64,000 bases of DNA from Pterois miles (taxonomy: Eukaryota > Chordata > Actinopteri > Perciformes > Scorpaenidae). Position 1 is the stretch's first letter. Every line of letters starts with the position of its first letter. This document shows, in pieces, positions 49,367 through 59,690 of the stretch. The position numbers and the translations under genes were made by a program. The DNA is taken from positions 19,250,001 through 19,314,000 of the forward strand of contig CAMQGK010000567.1 in the NCBI GenBank assembly GCA_947000775.1. Reading direction: 5' to 3'. The notes beneath the pieces were generated by a model. The model was given only the letters and a program-made list of their open reading frames with translations. It made no database searches and had not been told where the DNA came from.

Positions 49367-49706
49367 GTTTATGCCTAGCGTCCACACTACGCTGGCATTT
49401 CTGAGCCCTGAGATGAAGCTGAGATGTTTGAAGACGCTGCTGACCTCAATTTAGTTTTAAAACTTCTTGGTTGTTTTAGTTTGGACGGGCAGAAACTGAA
49501 ACCTTTGAAAACAATGACGCAGACACCCATGTTCGCTTCTTGATTGGGTTTTATCAGTCATGACGTGTCTTTTCCTGATTCATCACACCCCATCATGTGA
49601 ACCTTTTACAGAAGAAAAATCACCAGTGGTTAATTTAATATATTAATCTGGGCAGTTTTTTGTTTTAAAACGTTTATTCACGTATTAGTGTGGACGCAGC
49701 CTAAAA
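49367..49706. mobile_element. MITE with 'gcgtccacacta' inverted ends
   Basis: Left end GTTTATGCCTAGCGTCCACA CTA; right end TAGTGTGGACGCAGCCTAAAAC, an imperfect inverted repeat of about 22 bp. The interior is non-coding. No target duplication identified. Confidence 0.7.
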
Positions 49707-52700
49707 CAAAGCAAGTTAGAGCAGAGCTGAACCTGAGTCTGAAGAGTTGGGTTCAGTTGACCAATCACAGAGAGGGGCAGCTGACCAGTCAGAGCAGATT
49801 GGGCTTTTCTAGCAGGGGGCAGGGCTCAAACAGAGCAATTCAGACAGAGGGAGAAAAGAGGTGGTGCAGTACAGCCGTTATGAAAAAATGAGTTTTTTTA
49901 AACATTAAAGCTAAACTGGTTTCACTCCCAACTAATCAAATACTTAAAATCCATCAGCATCAGACACTGATGCATGGAGGCACCCTTTAGTGACAGTATG
50001 TGATGAACCGGGCTTTCAACTAACCAAAGTAAACCCAGCCGTGGCCTTATTCGATGGTCGGAGCAAGAGCAAGTGTAGTGTTAATAGAGTAAGATTCCAC
50101 TCAGGGCGAAGAGATTGGACATTGGTGTTCGTGTACCGTAGTGAAACTAAAAGCACCGTCACGTGTCACTAGTCACATGAGTCATCAGTATCATCAGCCC
50201 TGTGAGTCATATGAGTCGCTAGTCAGTGAAGTAGAAGTCAACCACGACCATTTCCTAATCCTAAGTAAGTGATTGTGTTGCCTAAACCTAACTTCTTGTG
50301 AAAACTGAAGTCTATTTTGAAAGTACACTATGCATTTAATGAGCGTATATTGACGTGCCATCCTCAGTCTGTCCAAAAGTAACACAAGAGGGGTACCTCA
50401 TATGACGGTCTCCGATGCCAAGCGTCAGTTTTAATGAGCTGGGAATGAGAATGTCCTGTTAAAGAATGTAAACAAGAATGCACCTGAAATAATGTGTAAA
50501 GGTCTTTAAAATCTAATGTACAATATTCTAAAAGTACTCCTCACTGTGTGCTTTTTACCACTATGGAGCACAGTATACTATTGATCTTTACATTCACTAT
50601 CAATGTATTCTGCGTTAGATGCTGGAAATACAGTAGCACTTGTTAAAGTATGCACACACCAATACATCCAGATGTTGTTGAAACAAGAAAAGATGCACTT
50701 GCTGCAACTCAGGTTACACTTTTCCTCTTAAATCTTGGGCCACGTTAAGGGAGAAGCAAGCAAGTAATAGCGACAAATTTCGTGGCTTAAACGGCGACAG
50801 CTTTACGATACCTGAGCGGCCTCTATGACTCCATTCCTGTCAGATTCTATTAGCTTGGCCTCCGCTGTGTGTTTTGATTGGCTCTTGGCCTATTCCCAGC
50901 AGTTACAGAAGCACCTCCCGTAAATAAACCAAATGGCTGCATCTTGTAGTGTATGAAGAGGGGGGCTCTGGGCAGCTGGCCGCTTGTGTGTAAAGAAGAT
51001 CTGACAAAATGGTTGAATAGTTTAATATACAGCACCGAGCTGAATGGACACAGCCGACTAGAGAGAGAGCTCGACATACATCAGCCTAAGAGTTTAAATT
51101 TGACTTGTGTTTAAAAAGAATACAAGCGGCCAGGTGAGAAAAGTACTTCTAAATCAAGACAAGTGGTCTCTTTCCACTCCACACACACACACACACACAC
51201 TCTTATAAACAAAAGAAAAAGTGTGTCTATCTGCCAGCTGCCAGGTGGAAGTCTAAGGAAAGGCCACCTGTCTAATAACTGTTTTTGATGCGTACAGCTC
51301 AGCAATATCAAACTGAGCATCTGGCCTGTCCTCTCCAAACTGATCTTGTTAAAACCATGCAGCACTGTGTTCCTCTCATATAGAATTTATTTCACCCAAT
51401 TAAGTTTTCCCTCACAAAAAAAAAAAAAAAAAACATAATTTTCTGCTTATTAATTCAACCAATCAGGGCTTGTGAATGCCAACAACTCTCAATTGCCAGA
51501 TGTCCACTGGATACTTTTGTAAGCACAAAATCTATTTGCTGTCGTCCACCAAAAGCAGAGTTGTTTGAACTATTTTGAAACCAACTGAGTTCTGTAGAAA
51601 CCAAACGCCCCAAGAGTGAAGCTAAATGGAATAATAAATTCTGGTAACAATTATTAAAATGCAATGCTTGAGATGCTGTGGCTGAATTAGGTTTTTATGG
51701 CTTTGAGACAGCCTTTGAAAAACATTAGCTGTGCAGATGAAAATGATGAAAATACTGGACTGTAGCTCAGACTAAAAAAAAAAAAAGGCTACTCACACAA
51801 TGCAATGACTATCAGCTACTTAAAAATAGATAGAAAATACAGAAAAGTTTGGAAAGAATACACAGGAGCACATGCATTTCATATTTAATCATCAATAGTA
51901 GAATTATGATAAACTATCAATGGTAAATAATAGTTGCATACAGTATGTGACTGCAACAAATTTTTAAATGCATTTTATTGTTTATGTATTGTTCTGTATG
52001 GGTCTTTCTGACAGCAGACTTGTTATAGCAGAAAAAGCCCAGGAGTAATAATAATTAAAAAAAAAAAAAAAAAAATCTGTCCACGTGACCTTCATTTTAC
52101 AAAATATCTCTGTTCAAACTCAAACACAAAAACGACTCCAGACGCTTGCCGTAATATTGACGTGTCATCACAAGTGAGATTACAAGCTAAGGGTCAAGAG
52201 ATTTTGCCTCCACCCCCCCTTTCCTTCAGCTCCATTATAGTCCGTTTGATAACAGTGGGGGGCAGGGATTCCTGACTGTCACCACCTGTCTCTTTACATG
52301 CATAAATGACGAAAGGGAGGTCATTCAGGTTTATGTCCACAGCCATTCTGAGCGCTCCAAATTTCACCTTCAATCACCCAAAAGCACATTAAATCACCAT
52401 TTGGCCTTGACATGTTTTGGCTTAATGTGACTGACCTCAAATGTAAAGCAGCAATTAGTCCCAGCAATGCTAACAACACATGAAAAAGCCAGTTGTACAT
52501 CATCTTTATTATTGTTTCTGGCAGATGCTTATTAGACAAAGCAACAAACAGGCATGAGCAAAATGAGGAGAGTGCGTCATCGTTTCCTAAATGCAGATAC
52601 AAATATGAAGAGTTTTTAAAAATCTGCACTTTCCATTTCTGCGACCACAAATCGTAGAGGAAAATATCTGTTTACGTGTGGACAGACCTCATTTTATCGG

Positions 52701-52851
52701 TGAGCCAGCATGTGTGTACAGGAGCAGGGTACTGAAACCAGTAAAGCAAAATGGAGCGCATTCCTTTTAATGTTATTTGTCACGTCTGTGATTTCCGTTT
52801 TTGTCACTTCCAAATACCTGTCATGAATGATAAGGCCAATTTTATTTCCTC
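49707..52851. other. Non-coding stretch
   Basis: Contains a CTCF-like CTAGCAGGGGGCAG at 49,809-49,822, a (CA) run at 51,181-51,200, and A runs near 51,417 and 52,059. About 49,980-50,400 has text typical of dispersed fish repeats ('ttgcctaaacctaac'). About 52,320-52,660 is unique and AT-rich and may be a conserved element. No exon supported. Confidence 0.35.
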
Positions 52852-53535
52852 GAGGAATGTTAATAATTAACGGTTTATCCGATAACCTATGTTAAGCATT
52901 TTAACCGATCAACGCTACCAGTTAAGCGGCTCGTCACTTTAAGGGGAAAAGCTGGTCCACCTTAAGAGAGAGTCGGCGCAGATACAGGAAGTTGGCTCTG
53001 GACTTCCAGCTGAGGAGTTGTAGCTTGTAGCCTCGTAGCATTTATTCATCAACAAATAAACTGTACAAACACTGTCTGCTACAGCTACGCTCACAGCTAT
53101 AATGCCACCAACAAACCCACACTCACCGCCACCACACACGCGGTCCGTCAGAAACTCACTGTAGACACTCTCTACAGCGACGCCAACGGCAGCGCTAACA
53201 GCAGCTAATGTAGCACAAACACAGTCGGGAAATCACTATCATTAATCTGAGCAGACACACAGCGGACAACCTGCTAAACTAAATATGTGGTGGTGACTTT
53301 TAATGGGAAAGTGGCTGTATGTCTGCGACACTACATGCTCCTGGCTGGTGAACTGGGGACAGTGAACGCAGCATTGTGGCTGCTACAGTAACTCTCCTGA
53401 TGGTGAACTGATGACTAGTTGTCTCTTGTGCTCATATACTGCATGCGAGGCACTAATCTTGCCAGTTAATGGTTAATAATTGTAACTGAGGGTCAGTTAT
53501 CAGTTAAAAAATGTTTCAAAATTCGCATCCCTAAT
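52852..53535 (+). mobile_element. Non-autonomous hAT-like element, copy B
   Basis: Left end GAGGAATGTTAATAATTAAC; right end GCATCCCTA; a loose hAT-like inverted pair. The interior (AAGAGAGAGTCGGCGCAGAT, ACAGGAAGTTGGCTC, CAGACACACAGCGGACAACC) matches copy A at 20,210-20,905. Flanks ATTTCCTC and ATTTCTTT match at 6 of 8 bases, a weak hint of a target duplication. No transposase. Confidence 0.8.
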
Positions 53536-53881
53536 TTCTTTTGTGCTGTCGTCTTTTTTTCCTGACATCATCAAACATCTTGATGTCATTGTCACTGAAT
53601 GCTGTGCACAGAACCCAATTTTATTTCTTCCAGCATATTATTTAATTCAAATATTACTTGAAAAATTCCAAGGTCAGCCAATAGAGATAGGTGTTGCCTT
53701 CATGCAAATTGTGTTTCAAAATGCAAAAGTAATAATTATAGTATTTTGTACAGTTTTACAGTATTTATATTCATGATCACTGAGGTGAATATTTATTTAC
53801 TTGTGCTAAATGGTGACATCAGATCCTTTTTTTGTGCTGCGTTCAGGGGGATTCTGTTCAACTGTATGCAGTTGTGACTAC
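53536..53881. other. Non-coding stretch
   Basis: AT-rich; the 77-codon frame here is hydrophobic by composition only. Confidence 0.3.
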
Positions 53882-54481
53882 AAGGGATAGTTTGGATGTT
53901 TTGAAGCAGGGTTGTGTGAGGAACTATCCATAGTGTGTTATCTACAGTAGATGACGGTCAGCACACCGCCCGGTTTGGAGACCCAGACAGGATTTACTGG
54001 CACTGCTGTGGACGGGGGCAGCAGCAAGATGTATTTTAGTCACCTAAAAAAAATCTGTCACAGTTTAAGTGTACTCTGTAGCCACAATATTTTCACCGCT
54101 TTATCCTGCCATCGGACAGCCCTTTCCGACAGGGAATTCAACAGAAATTGAAACTTATGAATGCTCTCTTTAGAGCCAGCAGACAAAAATAGTATAGATA
54201 CATTTCAATTCAGTTCAGTTCACCATCAGAAATTATTCTAAATATACTGTAGTGTGCACTTAAACTGCTATTGATTTTCTTTAGGTGACCCTTTCTGTTA
54301 GGTGGCTAATATACATTTTGCTGCCCCCCTGTCCACAGCACTATATTGCTTTGCTCCTGTGCTGGTACTCCTGTTTCTCCAAACTGGGGGCCCTTCCAAC
54401 CATCATCTAATGTAGGTAATACACTGACTATGGATAAGTGCCTCATACAACCCCACTTCAAAACACCCAAACTATCCCTTT
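53882..54481. mobile_element. MITE with about 40-bp inverted ends
   Basis: Left end AAGGGATAGTTTGGATGTTT-TGAAGCAGGGTTGTGTGAGG; right end CCTCATACAACCCCACTTCA followed by AAACTATCCCTTT. The ends are inverted with few mismatches. The interior repeats 'ggacgggggcagcagcaagatgtattttag' and its complement, so much of the 600 bp folds back on itself. Non-coding. Confidence 0.85.
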
Positions 54482-55171
54482 AAATGGTGGAGTTGTAGCA
54501 CAAAGCTGTTTGTATGATGAACTGAAATCTTGAAATCAGCACAACAGAGACTTTTATTTTACAGACAGAAGTGCAGCTTAATAAATCTTTGGCACCAGTA
54601 AGGATCATGTGAAGAATCTCGTTACCAGCAGCTACAGTATGTGGAGAATCTATGTGGCAGAATGAGAGGAGCAGGAAAATGAGGAGAAGGCAAAGCCAGT
54701 CGGCGAGTTATCTTTGAGATTCAAATACTTTCACCCATCGACTGTTATGAATCAAACAAGACTCCCATTCATATCGTTTCTGAACTCCCACACGCCTCCT
54801 TGCACATGCATACAATTCCAGCACAGCAGAGCAGAAAACACTGTGGGACAAACCAACTAAATACTTTTACATGCACTTAGATCCCTACAAAATTGACAGC
54901 AGGACTCAGTGCTGCCAAATACAAATTTATAAGCAAGTATTCAACTATTCCACCAAATATCCTCCTTTACTAATCAACAAATAGTTTCAAATGACTTGTT
55001 TCATGGAATATTGTTATAGTCTGTGATTTATTTCATTCATTAATTCACAGTTGACTCATTTGTGAATTCATCATTCTGTCTTTCTAGTTTTAAGTTTTTT
55101 GTCTTGTCACGTGCCTCTATTGTGAAACTAAGATTTGTGAATTGTTCTCTGATTTGGTCATTTGTTTTGAA
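54482..55171. other. Non-coding stretch
   Basis: Nothing recognised in this interval. Confidence 0.3.
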
Positions 55172-55650
55172 TAGGGGTGGGACGGTTCATAAAATTCACA
55201 GTTCGATTCATATCACGGTTTGGGGTCACGGTTTTCCGTTCGGTTTGGTACAGCGGTAAGTGAGGTGGCCAGTCACAGTTAAGTAATTTTCAGTAGCCCT
55301 GGATGTACATCCGTCTGTAGTAAGAGATACATGGTCCGTGTTGGACAGTTCTTTCACATTCTCATATTATAATACGGCTCAAGTTCCCTAATCATATGCT
55401 GAAATCCAGCGTCCTCCACGACTGCATAAGGGAGCATATCTTAAACATTCCCAATGCTTTAGTTACGTTTTTTGCCCTGAGTTTGCATGCAAAGGCTGTT
55501 TAAATGCTGCCTTGTGCTATCAACGGACACACCAGAGTGATGTCTCCGTAAATTATTCATCATATTGGAAATATTGCCACTAGCATAAGCCACGTGTTTC
55601 ACACTGCTTACACACAGTTGACGTTTTATTCTATATTCATTCACTCAATC
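55172..55650 (-). mobile_element. hAT remnant with frameshifted BED finger
   Basis: The left border TAGGGGTGGGACGGTTCATA is a common fish hAT terminus. The minus strand at 55,459-55,644 encodes HVAYASGNISNMMNNLRRHH, the distal half of a BED zinc finger. The Cys pair (VCKQC) lies just before it in another frame, so a one-base indel splits the finger. Most of the transposase is gone: only about 290 bp separate this exon from the left terminus. It is a different hAT family from the 25.2-kb remnant. Confidence 0.78.
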
Positions 55651-55714
55651 TGAACAGCCTGTCAAATACTTTACAAAAAAAAAACAATGACAGTGAAGTA
55701 TACATATTTTAAAT

Positions 55715-56078
55715 TTGAGTATTTACAATTTATGCTACATTATACTTCTACTTCACTGCACCTCGGAGACAAATATTACACTTTTTTACTCCACGAAATT
55801 CATTTGACAACATTAGTAGACATTTCAGATTCAGATTATTAACAAAAAATACACAGTAACTAATAAATGATGATGCTGAATTAAGCTACCTGGCAGTATA
55901 CTTCAGCTTCAGTGATGCTTATACATTATTGCACCACTAATAATAAAATATAATTATGATGTTAACACTTTTGTACTTTTAGTCAAGTAAGATTTTGAAT
56001 ACAGGATTTTTTTTCTTGCTATAGAGTATTTCTACAGGGTGGTATTGCTACTTTTACTTAATTAAAGTCATGAGTACT
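55715..56078 (-). repeat. 'agtaaaagtac' repeat, minus orientation
   Basis: Minus-strand text includes AGAAGTACTCATGACTTTAA, AGCAATACCACCCTGTAGAA and AAAATCTTACTTGACTAAAA, the interior of the family seen complete at 5,161-5,970. The terminal repeats are lost. Confidence 0.7.
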
Positions 56079-56181
56079 TCTAAAAGTACCAAGTGTGTGT
56101 TAATCCTATGGATCTTGATGACACATAATAATTACTTACAAAACAGAGTCACAGTTGTTTATCTGCTTGAATAAAAATACA

Positions 56182-56632
56182 CAGAGGTGGAACAGTACTC
56201 ACATCTTTTGACGTACAGACATACTCAAGTAAAAGTTAAAAGCAAGAGTTCTGCATACAAAATCTTACTCAAGTAAAAGTACACAAGTATTTGCATCAAA
56301 ATATACTTAAAGTACCGAAAGCAAAAATACTCATTTTGCAGACTGGTCCATTTAAAAAAAAAATAAATAAAATTTTGAATTATAATTATTTCTGCATTAT
56401 TGTATACATCACTTTAATGTTGCAGTAAGTGGGGCTTCACTGTGAATTCATTATAAATAAAGTCTCATCTTCATACTTAATAATACATTATAATTTGTGA
56501 ATTTGCAGAGTAACTAAATGTAAGAAATACATGTAGTGGAGTAAAAAGTAAAATGTTTCCCTCTGAATTTAGTCGAGTGGGATTATCAAGTGGCATAAAT
56601 TAAAGATACTTGAGTAAAGTACAAGTACTCAC
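56182..56632 (+). repeat. 'agtaaaagtac' repeat, plus orientation
   Basis: Starts CAGAGGTGGAACAGTACTCA, a decayed form of the family terminus, and runs to GTAAAGTACAAGTACTCAC. It is head to head with nothing clear on its left except the opposite-strand copy 100 bp away. The right terminus is missing. Confidence 0.7.
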
Positions 56633-56814
56633 TATTTAGCAGGATGCTGGCTGAGACGCACATGTTCTCTTTTAGTGGGCTCATAAATTTATAAACAAAT
56701 CGTTTTTGCTGTAACTCGCACATACCGCCAACAGACCTCGGTATGACACAGAAAATGAGAAAAAAGCAGCTGAAAAGTCCTCCTCACAAAGTCGACATCA
56801 TAAACCTCAGCTGT

Positions 56815-57080
56815 TACTTACCGGCTAACGTTAGCCGGCTAGCGGCTAATATTTCAGCCCTGTAAAAGTACTCCCAGCGTCTAAGCAAGTCAAAACTCAC
56901 GTTACACGGAGGAAATAATATAAGACACGCGATAAGTGTGGGAAGAGACAATTATATCGCTTTAAAGCTCACCTTCGTTTCGCTGTTGTGCGAAAGCAAT
57001 AAAGGATTTTTGACATGAGTCGTCACTGGACTTCCGGGTTGGGCTGTGACGTGTGCAACAGCTGCTGGCCATGCTCGGAT
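56815..57080. promoter_or_regulatory. Candidate CpG-type promoter, possibly bidirectional
   Basis: Locally CpG-rich compared with its surroundings. Elements include an ETS site ACTTCCGG at 57,030-57,037, a CRE-like TGACGTG at 57,047-57,053, GTGACGACTCA on the minus strand (57,017-57,027 region), and the perfect palindrome CCGGCTAACGTTAGCCGG at 56,821-56,838. 'gctaacgttagc' motifs are frequent in fish promoters and 5' leaders. Two splice donors follow on the minus strand. On the plus strand a well-placed GGCCATGCTC starts only a 24-codon frame from 57,071. The combination suits a housekeeping-style promoter; no TATA box is seen. Confidence 0.45.
56973..57050 (-). other. Candidate first exon of a leftward gene
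   Basis: Directly downstream (minus strand) of the ETS/CRE motifs. An ATG at 57,016-57,014 opens a frame MSKILYCFRTTAKR that reaches the donor AAG/GTGAGC after 44 nt, leaving phase 2. A second, stronger donor CCG/GTAAGTAA lies 153 bp further (exon end 56,820), so exon 1 may instead be a longer, mostly untranslated leader. The short basic N-terminus would suit a mitochondrial targeting start, but that is guesswork. I could not find a convincing second exon to the left, so intron 1 would be very long or the exon lies outside the window. The upstream limit is arbitrary. Confidence 0.35.
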
Positions 57081-57259
57081 TGTTTTGGTTTTGTCGCAGG
57101 TTCCCTTCAATTTTTAAAGACTTGTTATCACTCAGAAATATTTAATTTGGGTTTTTTTTTTTCAGTGTAATCGTTTGACTTTATTTTGGACTGATGTGCA
57201 AAATTTCCAAAATAGAAAAATGAATAATGATAAAATATTTGTGTTATATTTTGTGTTTT

Positions 57260-57330
57260 AAGATAAGATAAGATAAGATAAGATAAGATAAGATGGACCT
57301 TTATTAATCCCCGTAGGGAAATTTTATGGG
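57260..57330 (-). mobile_element. Rex1/L2-like LINE 3' tail
   Basis: On the minus strand AAATTTCCCTACGGGGATTA leads into (TATCT) repeats (57,260-57,294 on the plus strand as AGATA units). Same tail as at 10,880-10,914 and 39,253-39,308. Nothing coding remains. Confidence 0.8.
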
Positions 57331-57660
57331 ATGGATAGCAATAATACTTATATAATTCAGCCTATGATTATTCTTGGTAAATTCCACATCCACAAATCAA
57401 AATGGTCTAACTCTAAACCCTGTTTTCGTTGGGTTCTTGTTGAACTCAAGCAGAATGGCATCTTACTGGAAAATGTCAAACACCAAAAAGCTGTAAAGTC
57501 TCACAATATTTTAAAGGAAGAACATTTTCTTGAACTCTTTTTTTGTTTTTTGCTTGTTTGTTTGTTGTACTGTTATCTACACTTTTGTTTATGTCTGTTG
57601 TTGAAACTAAAGTTCTGTTCAAAAAATTGTTTTGGTTTTGTTCTCTGGGTGTCACAATAG
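57331..57660 (+). mobile_element. L1-type LINE, C-terminal fragment
   Basis: The frame contains ILGKFHIHKSKWSNSKPCF followed by a Lys-rich stretch with KHQKAVKSH. This resembles the extreme C-terminus of fish L1 ORF2 proteins, where K(F/W)HIHK is a frequent motif. Downstream is a T-rich 3' segment. There is no reverse transcriptase core. It abuts the opposite-strand LINE tail at 57,330, so one inserted next to or into the other. Confidence 0.6.
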
Positions 57661-57889
57661 TGTTACACTGGAAAATGAATACAGTTCTGACTTGAACTGC
57701 CTGTCGTATAACTCTTTATGTCAGTCATGCTCAAACAGTGATTAGTACAGTTTACTTTCAAGATTGCAGTAAGATTCAACATACACATAATGCAGCAGTA
57801 ATATTAAACCAAAATCAGAAAAACACTGACAGGGACATTGAAATGCACAATGAGTTCTTTTACGTTTCGTACTTTAAATACAGTTTCCC

Positions 57890-58440
57890 GATAAAATAAC
57901 ATACTGTTATTTTAGTAAGGTGTTGAATGCGAGGCTTTTACTTATAGTAGAGTATTTTCATAGTATGGTATTGGTACATTTACTTTAAGGATCTGAATAC
58001 TTCTTCCATCACTGCAGTTTTATGGAAAGAAAAAGATCAGTGAACTGTGGTAGTAAATGTAAGTAGCATGTTATTAGAAAATTATACTTAAATATACTGA
58101 ATGTAAAAGTACTTTATATTATTTATGCATTTTTGTCCACTACATATTTTTTTGCTGTAGCTAGTGGATGTGGAAAAGTATACAAGTATGTATATTATTG
58201 TTTAGCCTGAAGAGATGTTCATATATTTCATAAGGTCTTCATATGTTTTGAATGAAAAATCTTAGTTTGCAAAGTAACTAGTAAGAATAGCCATCAGATA
58301 AATGTAGTGAAGTAAAACTAATGGTATTTTCCTCTGAAATGTAGTGGAAATATGAAGTAGTACAAAAATGAAAATACTCTTGTAAAAGTACAAGTATCTC
58401 AAAATTAAAAGAAATACTTCATACCTTGTTTTTCTGTCAT
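57890..58440. repeat. Two further 'agtaaaagtac' fragments
   Basis: 57,890-58,014 is on the minus strand, ending in the family terminus (CTTCTTCCATCACTG read on plus). 58,028-58,440 is on the plus strand with GTAGTGGAAATATGAAGTAG and TGTAAAAGTACAAGTATCTC. The head-to-head arrangement recalls the pair at 55.7-56.6 kb. Confidence 0.65.
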
Positions 58441-58448
58441 CTCTATAG

Positions 58449-58585
58449 TGAATGGAGAATATTTTAAAAAAGAGAGAGATGATTTACTTCACTATATCAA
58501 TACTTTTCACCATTTTCGATTCTCTGTTCACTGTGGAGGCACATGAGGAAAACAAGTTTACTTCAAGAATTGAAGATAGCACCAG
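58449..58585 (+). CDS. Candidate signal-peptide exon, gene unknown
   Basis: Preceded by TTTTTCTGTCATCTCTATAG, a good acceptor, and followed by CAG/GTGAGTAATT, a consensus donor. ATG codons at 58,452 and 58,479 are in one frame that stays open to the donor (phase 2). From the second ATG the product starts MIYFTISILFTIFDSLFTVE, a hydrophobic signal-peptide-like run, then AHEENKFTSRIEDST. Without splicing the frame stops 2 nt past the donor, so its short length (45 codons) fits an exon better than a complete gene. The candidate promoter lies 1.4 kb upstream on the same strand. No family is recognised and no downstream exon was identified in the remaining 5.4 kb. Confidence 0.35.
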
Positions 58586-58637
58586 GTGAGTAATTAAAAA
58601 TGGTAATTTTGTGGGTGAAGATGTATTTCTTTAAGTA

Positions 58638-58745
58638 CAGAGTAACAGTATTATGGTGCCTTCAGATGAGGTCGTATTTGCCGTGTTTATGAGATGGGAA
58701 GTCATGTACGCATGCATTCAAGTTGTTAAGTCATGAAGAACACCG
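58638..58745 (+). repeat. Fragment of the 'ggtgccttca' repeat
   Basis: GGTGCCTTCAGATGAGGTCG and TTTGCCGTGTTTATGAGATG match the reverse complement of 59,510-59,690. About 100 bp survive. Confidence 0.6.
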
Positions 58746-59509
58746 CTAGATGAAAAACATACAGATAAAGATATACTGGCATAAAGAAGCTATATACAGT
58801 AAATAAAGCTACACTTGCTAAAATGTGCATAAATGTAATGTAAGTGGGTGAAACGGTGAGGGTGAGTGGCAACAAATGCAAAGCAGCAGGATGATATCAG
58901 TGGTTTATTGAAGATGAAAGACGTACAGGCAGCAGGTACAGGTTTAGGTGGCACAAAATGCAAACACAATATACGACTAGGCAACACTGCAGCTATGACA
59001 ATCTGACAAGGGAGCAATAGGCCTTTTTCACAGCAGACATTTTGACTTCTCATAGTGAGGAAAGTACAGGAGTTATAAATAAAACTAATGATGGCTCTGC
59101 TATATGCAAGTGTCCCAGTGAGAGTAACAGAAAATCAGCATACACAATACCTGAGTCCTGAAATCAAAGCAGCTAAATGTAATTCAGCCATCATAAGTTT
59201 CATTATTTACATCTGTGGTTTTCCTACTGTGACAAGTCAAGTCTTCCATGAAAAAGGCTGATATTTGTATTGAGAGGCTGATGAGGGAATGAGATGCTGG
59301 CGAGCAGGTCAGCAAATGAGAGAAGTGGGAACAGGCGTGTGGATGGGTGGGGCAGTCAGCCCCACATAACAACATAATGACAGAGGAGAAAGATGAGGTC
59401 ATTAATAATATTGACATTTTCCTCAGATATATATAAAATTAATGAACTAATATGTGACTAAATTCACAATATACTGTACAATATTAACTTATTATGCAGC
59501 GATAAATGA
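58746..59509. other. Non-coding stretch
   Basis: Nothing recognised in this interval. Confidence 0.3.
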
Positions 59510-59690
59510 ACTTCTATAGGCTCCACCATTTCTCACAACGTTAATAAACACGTCTCATGTCATGAACTCTGAGCTTTGAGAAACTTTCCACATACAAGGT
59601 CATAAATTCGACATGAGGGCGGCGTTCATATGGGCCCAACTCGTAAACACGGTAAACACGACCCCATTTGAAGGCACCAAAAGTCTGAGG
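59510..59690 (-). repeat. 'ggtgccttca' repeat, minus orientation
   Basis: On the minus strand: GGTGCCTTCAAATGGGGTCG, TTTACCGTGTTTACGAGTTG, then GTTCATGACATGAGACGTGT and ATGGTGGAGCCTATAGAAGT. Non-coding dispersed repeat; the minus-strand frames across it are incidental. Confidence 0.6.
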
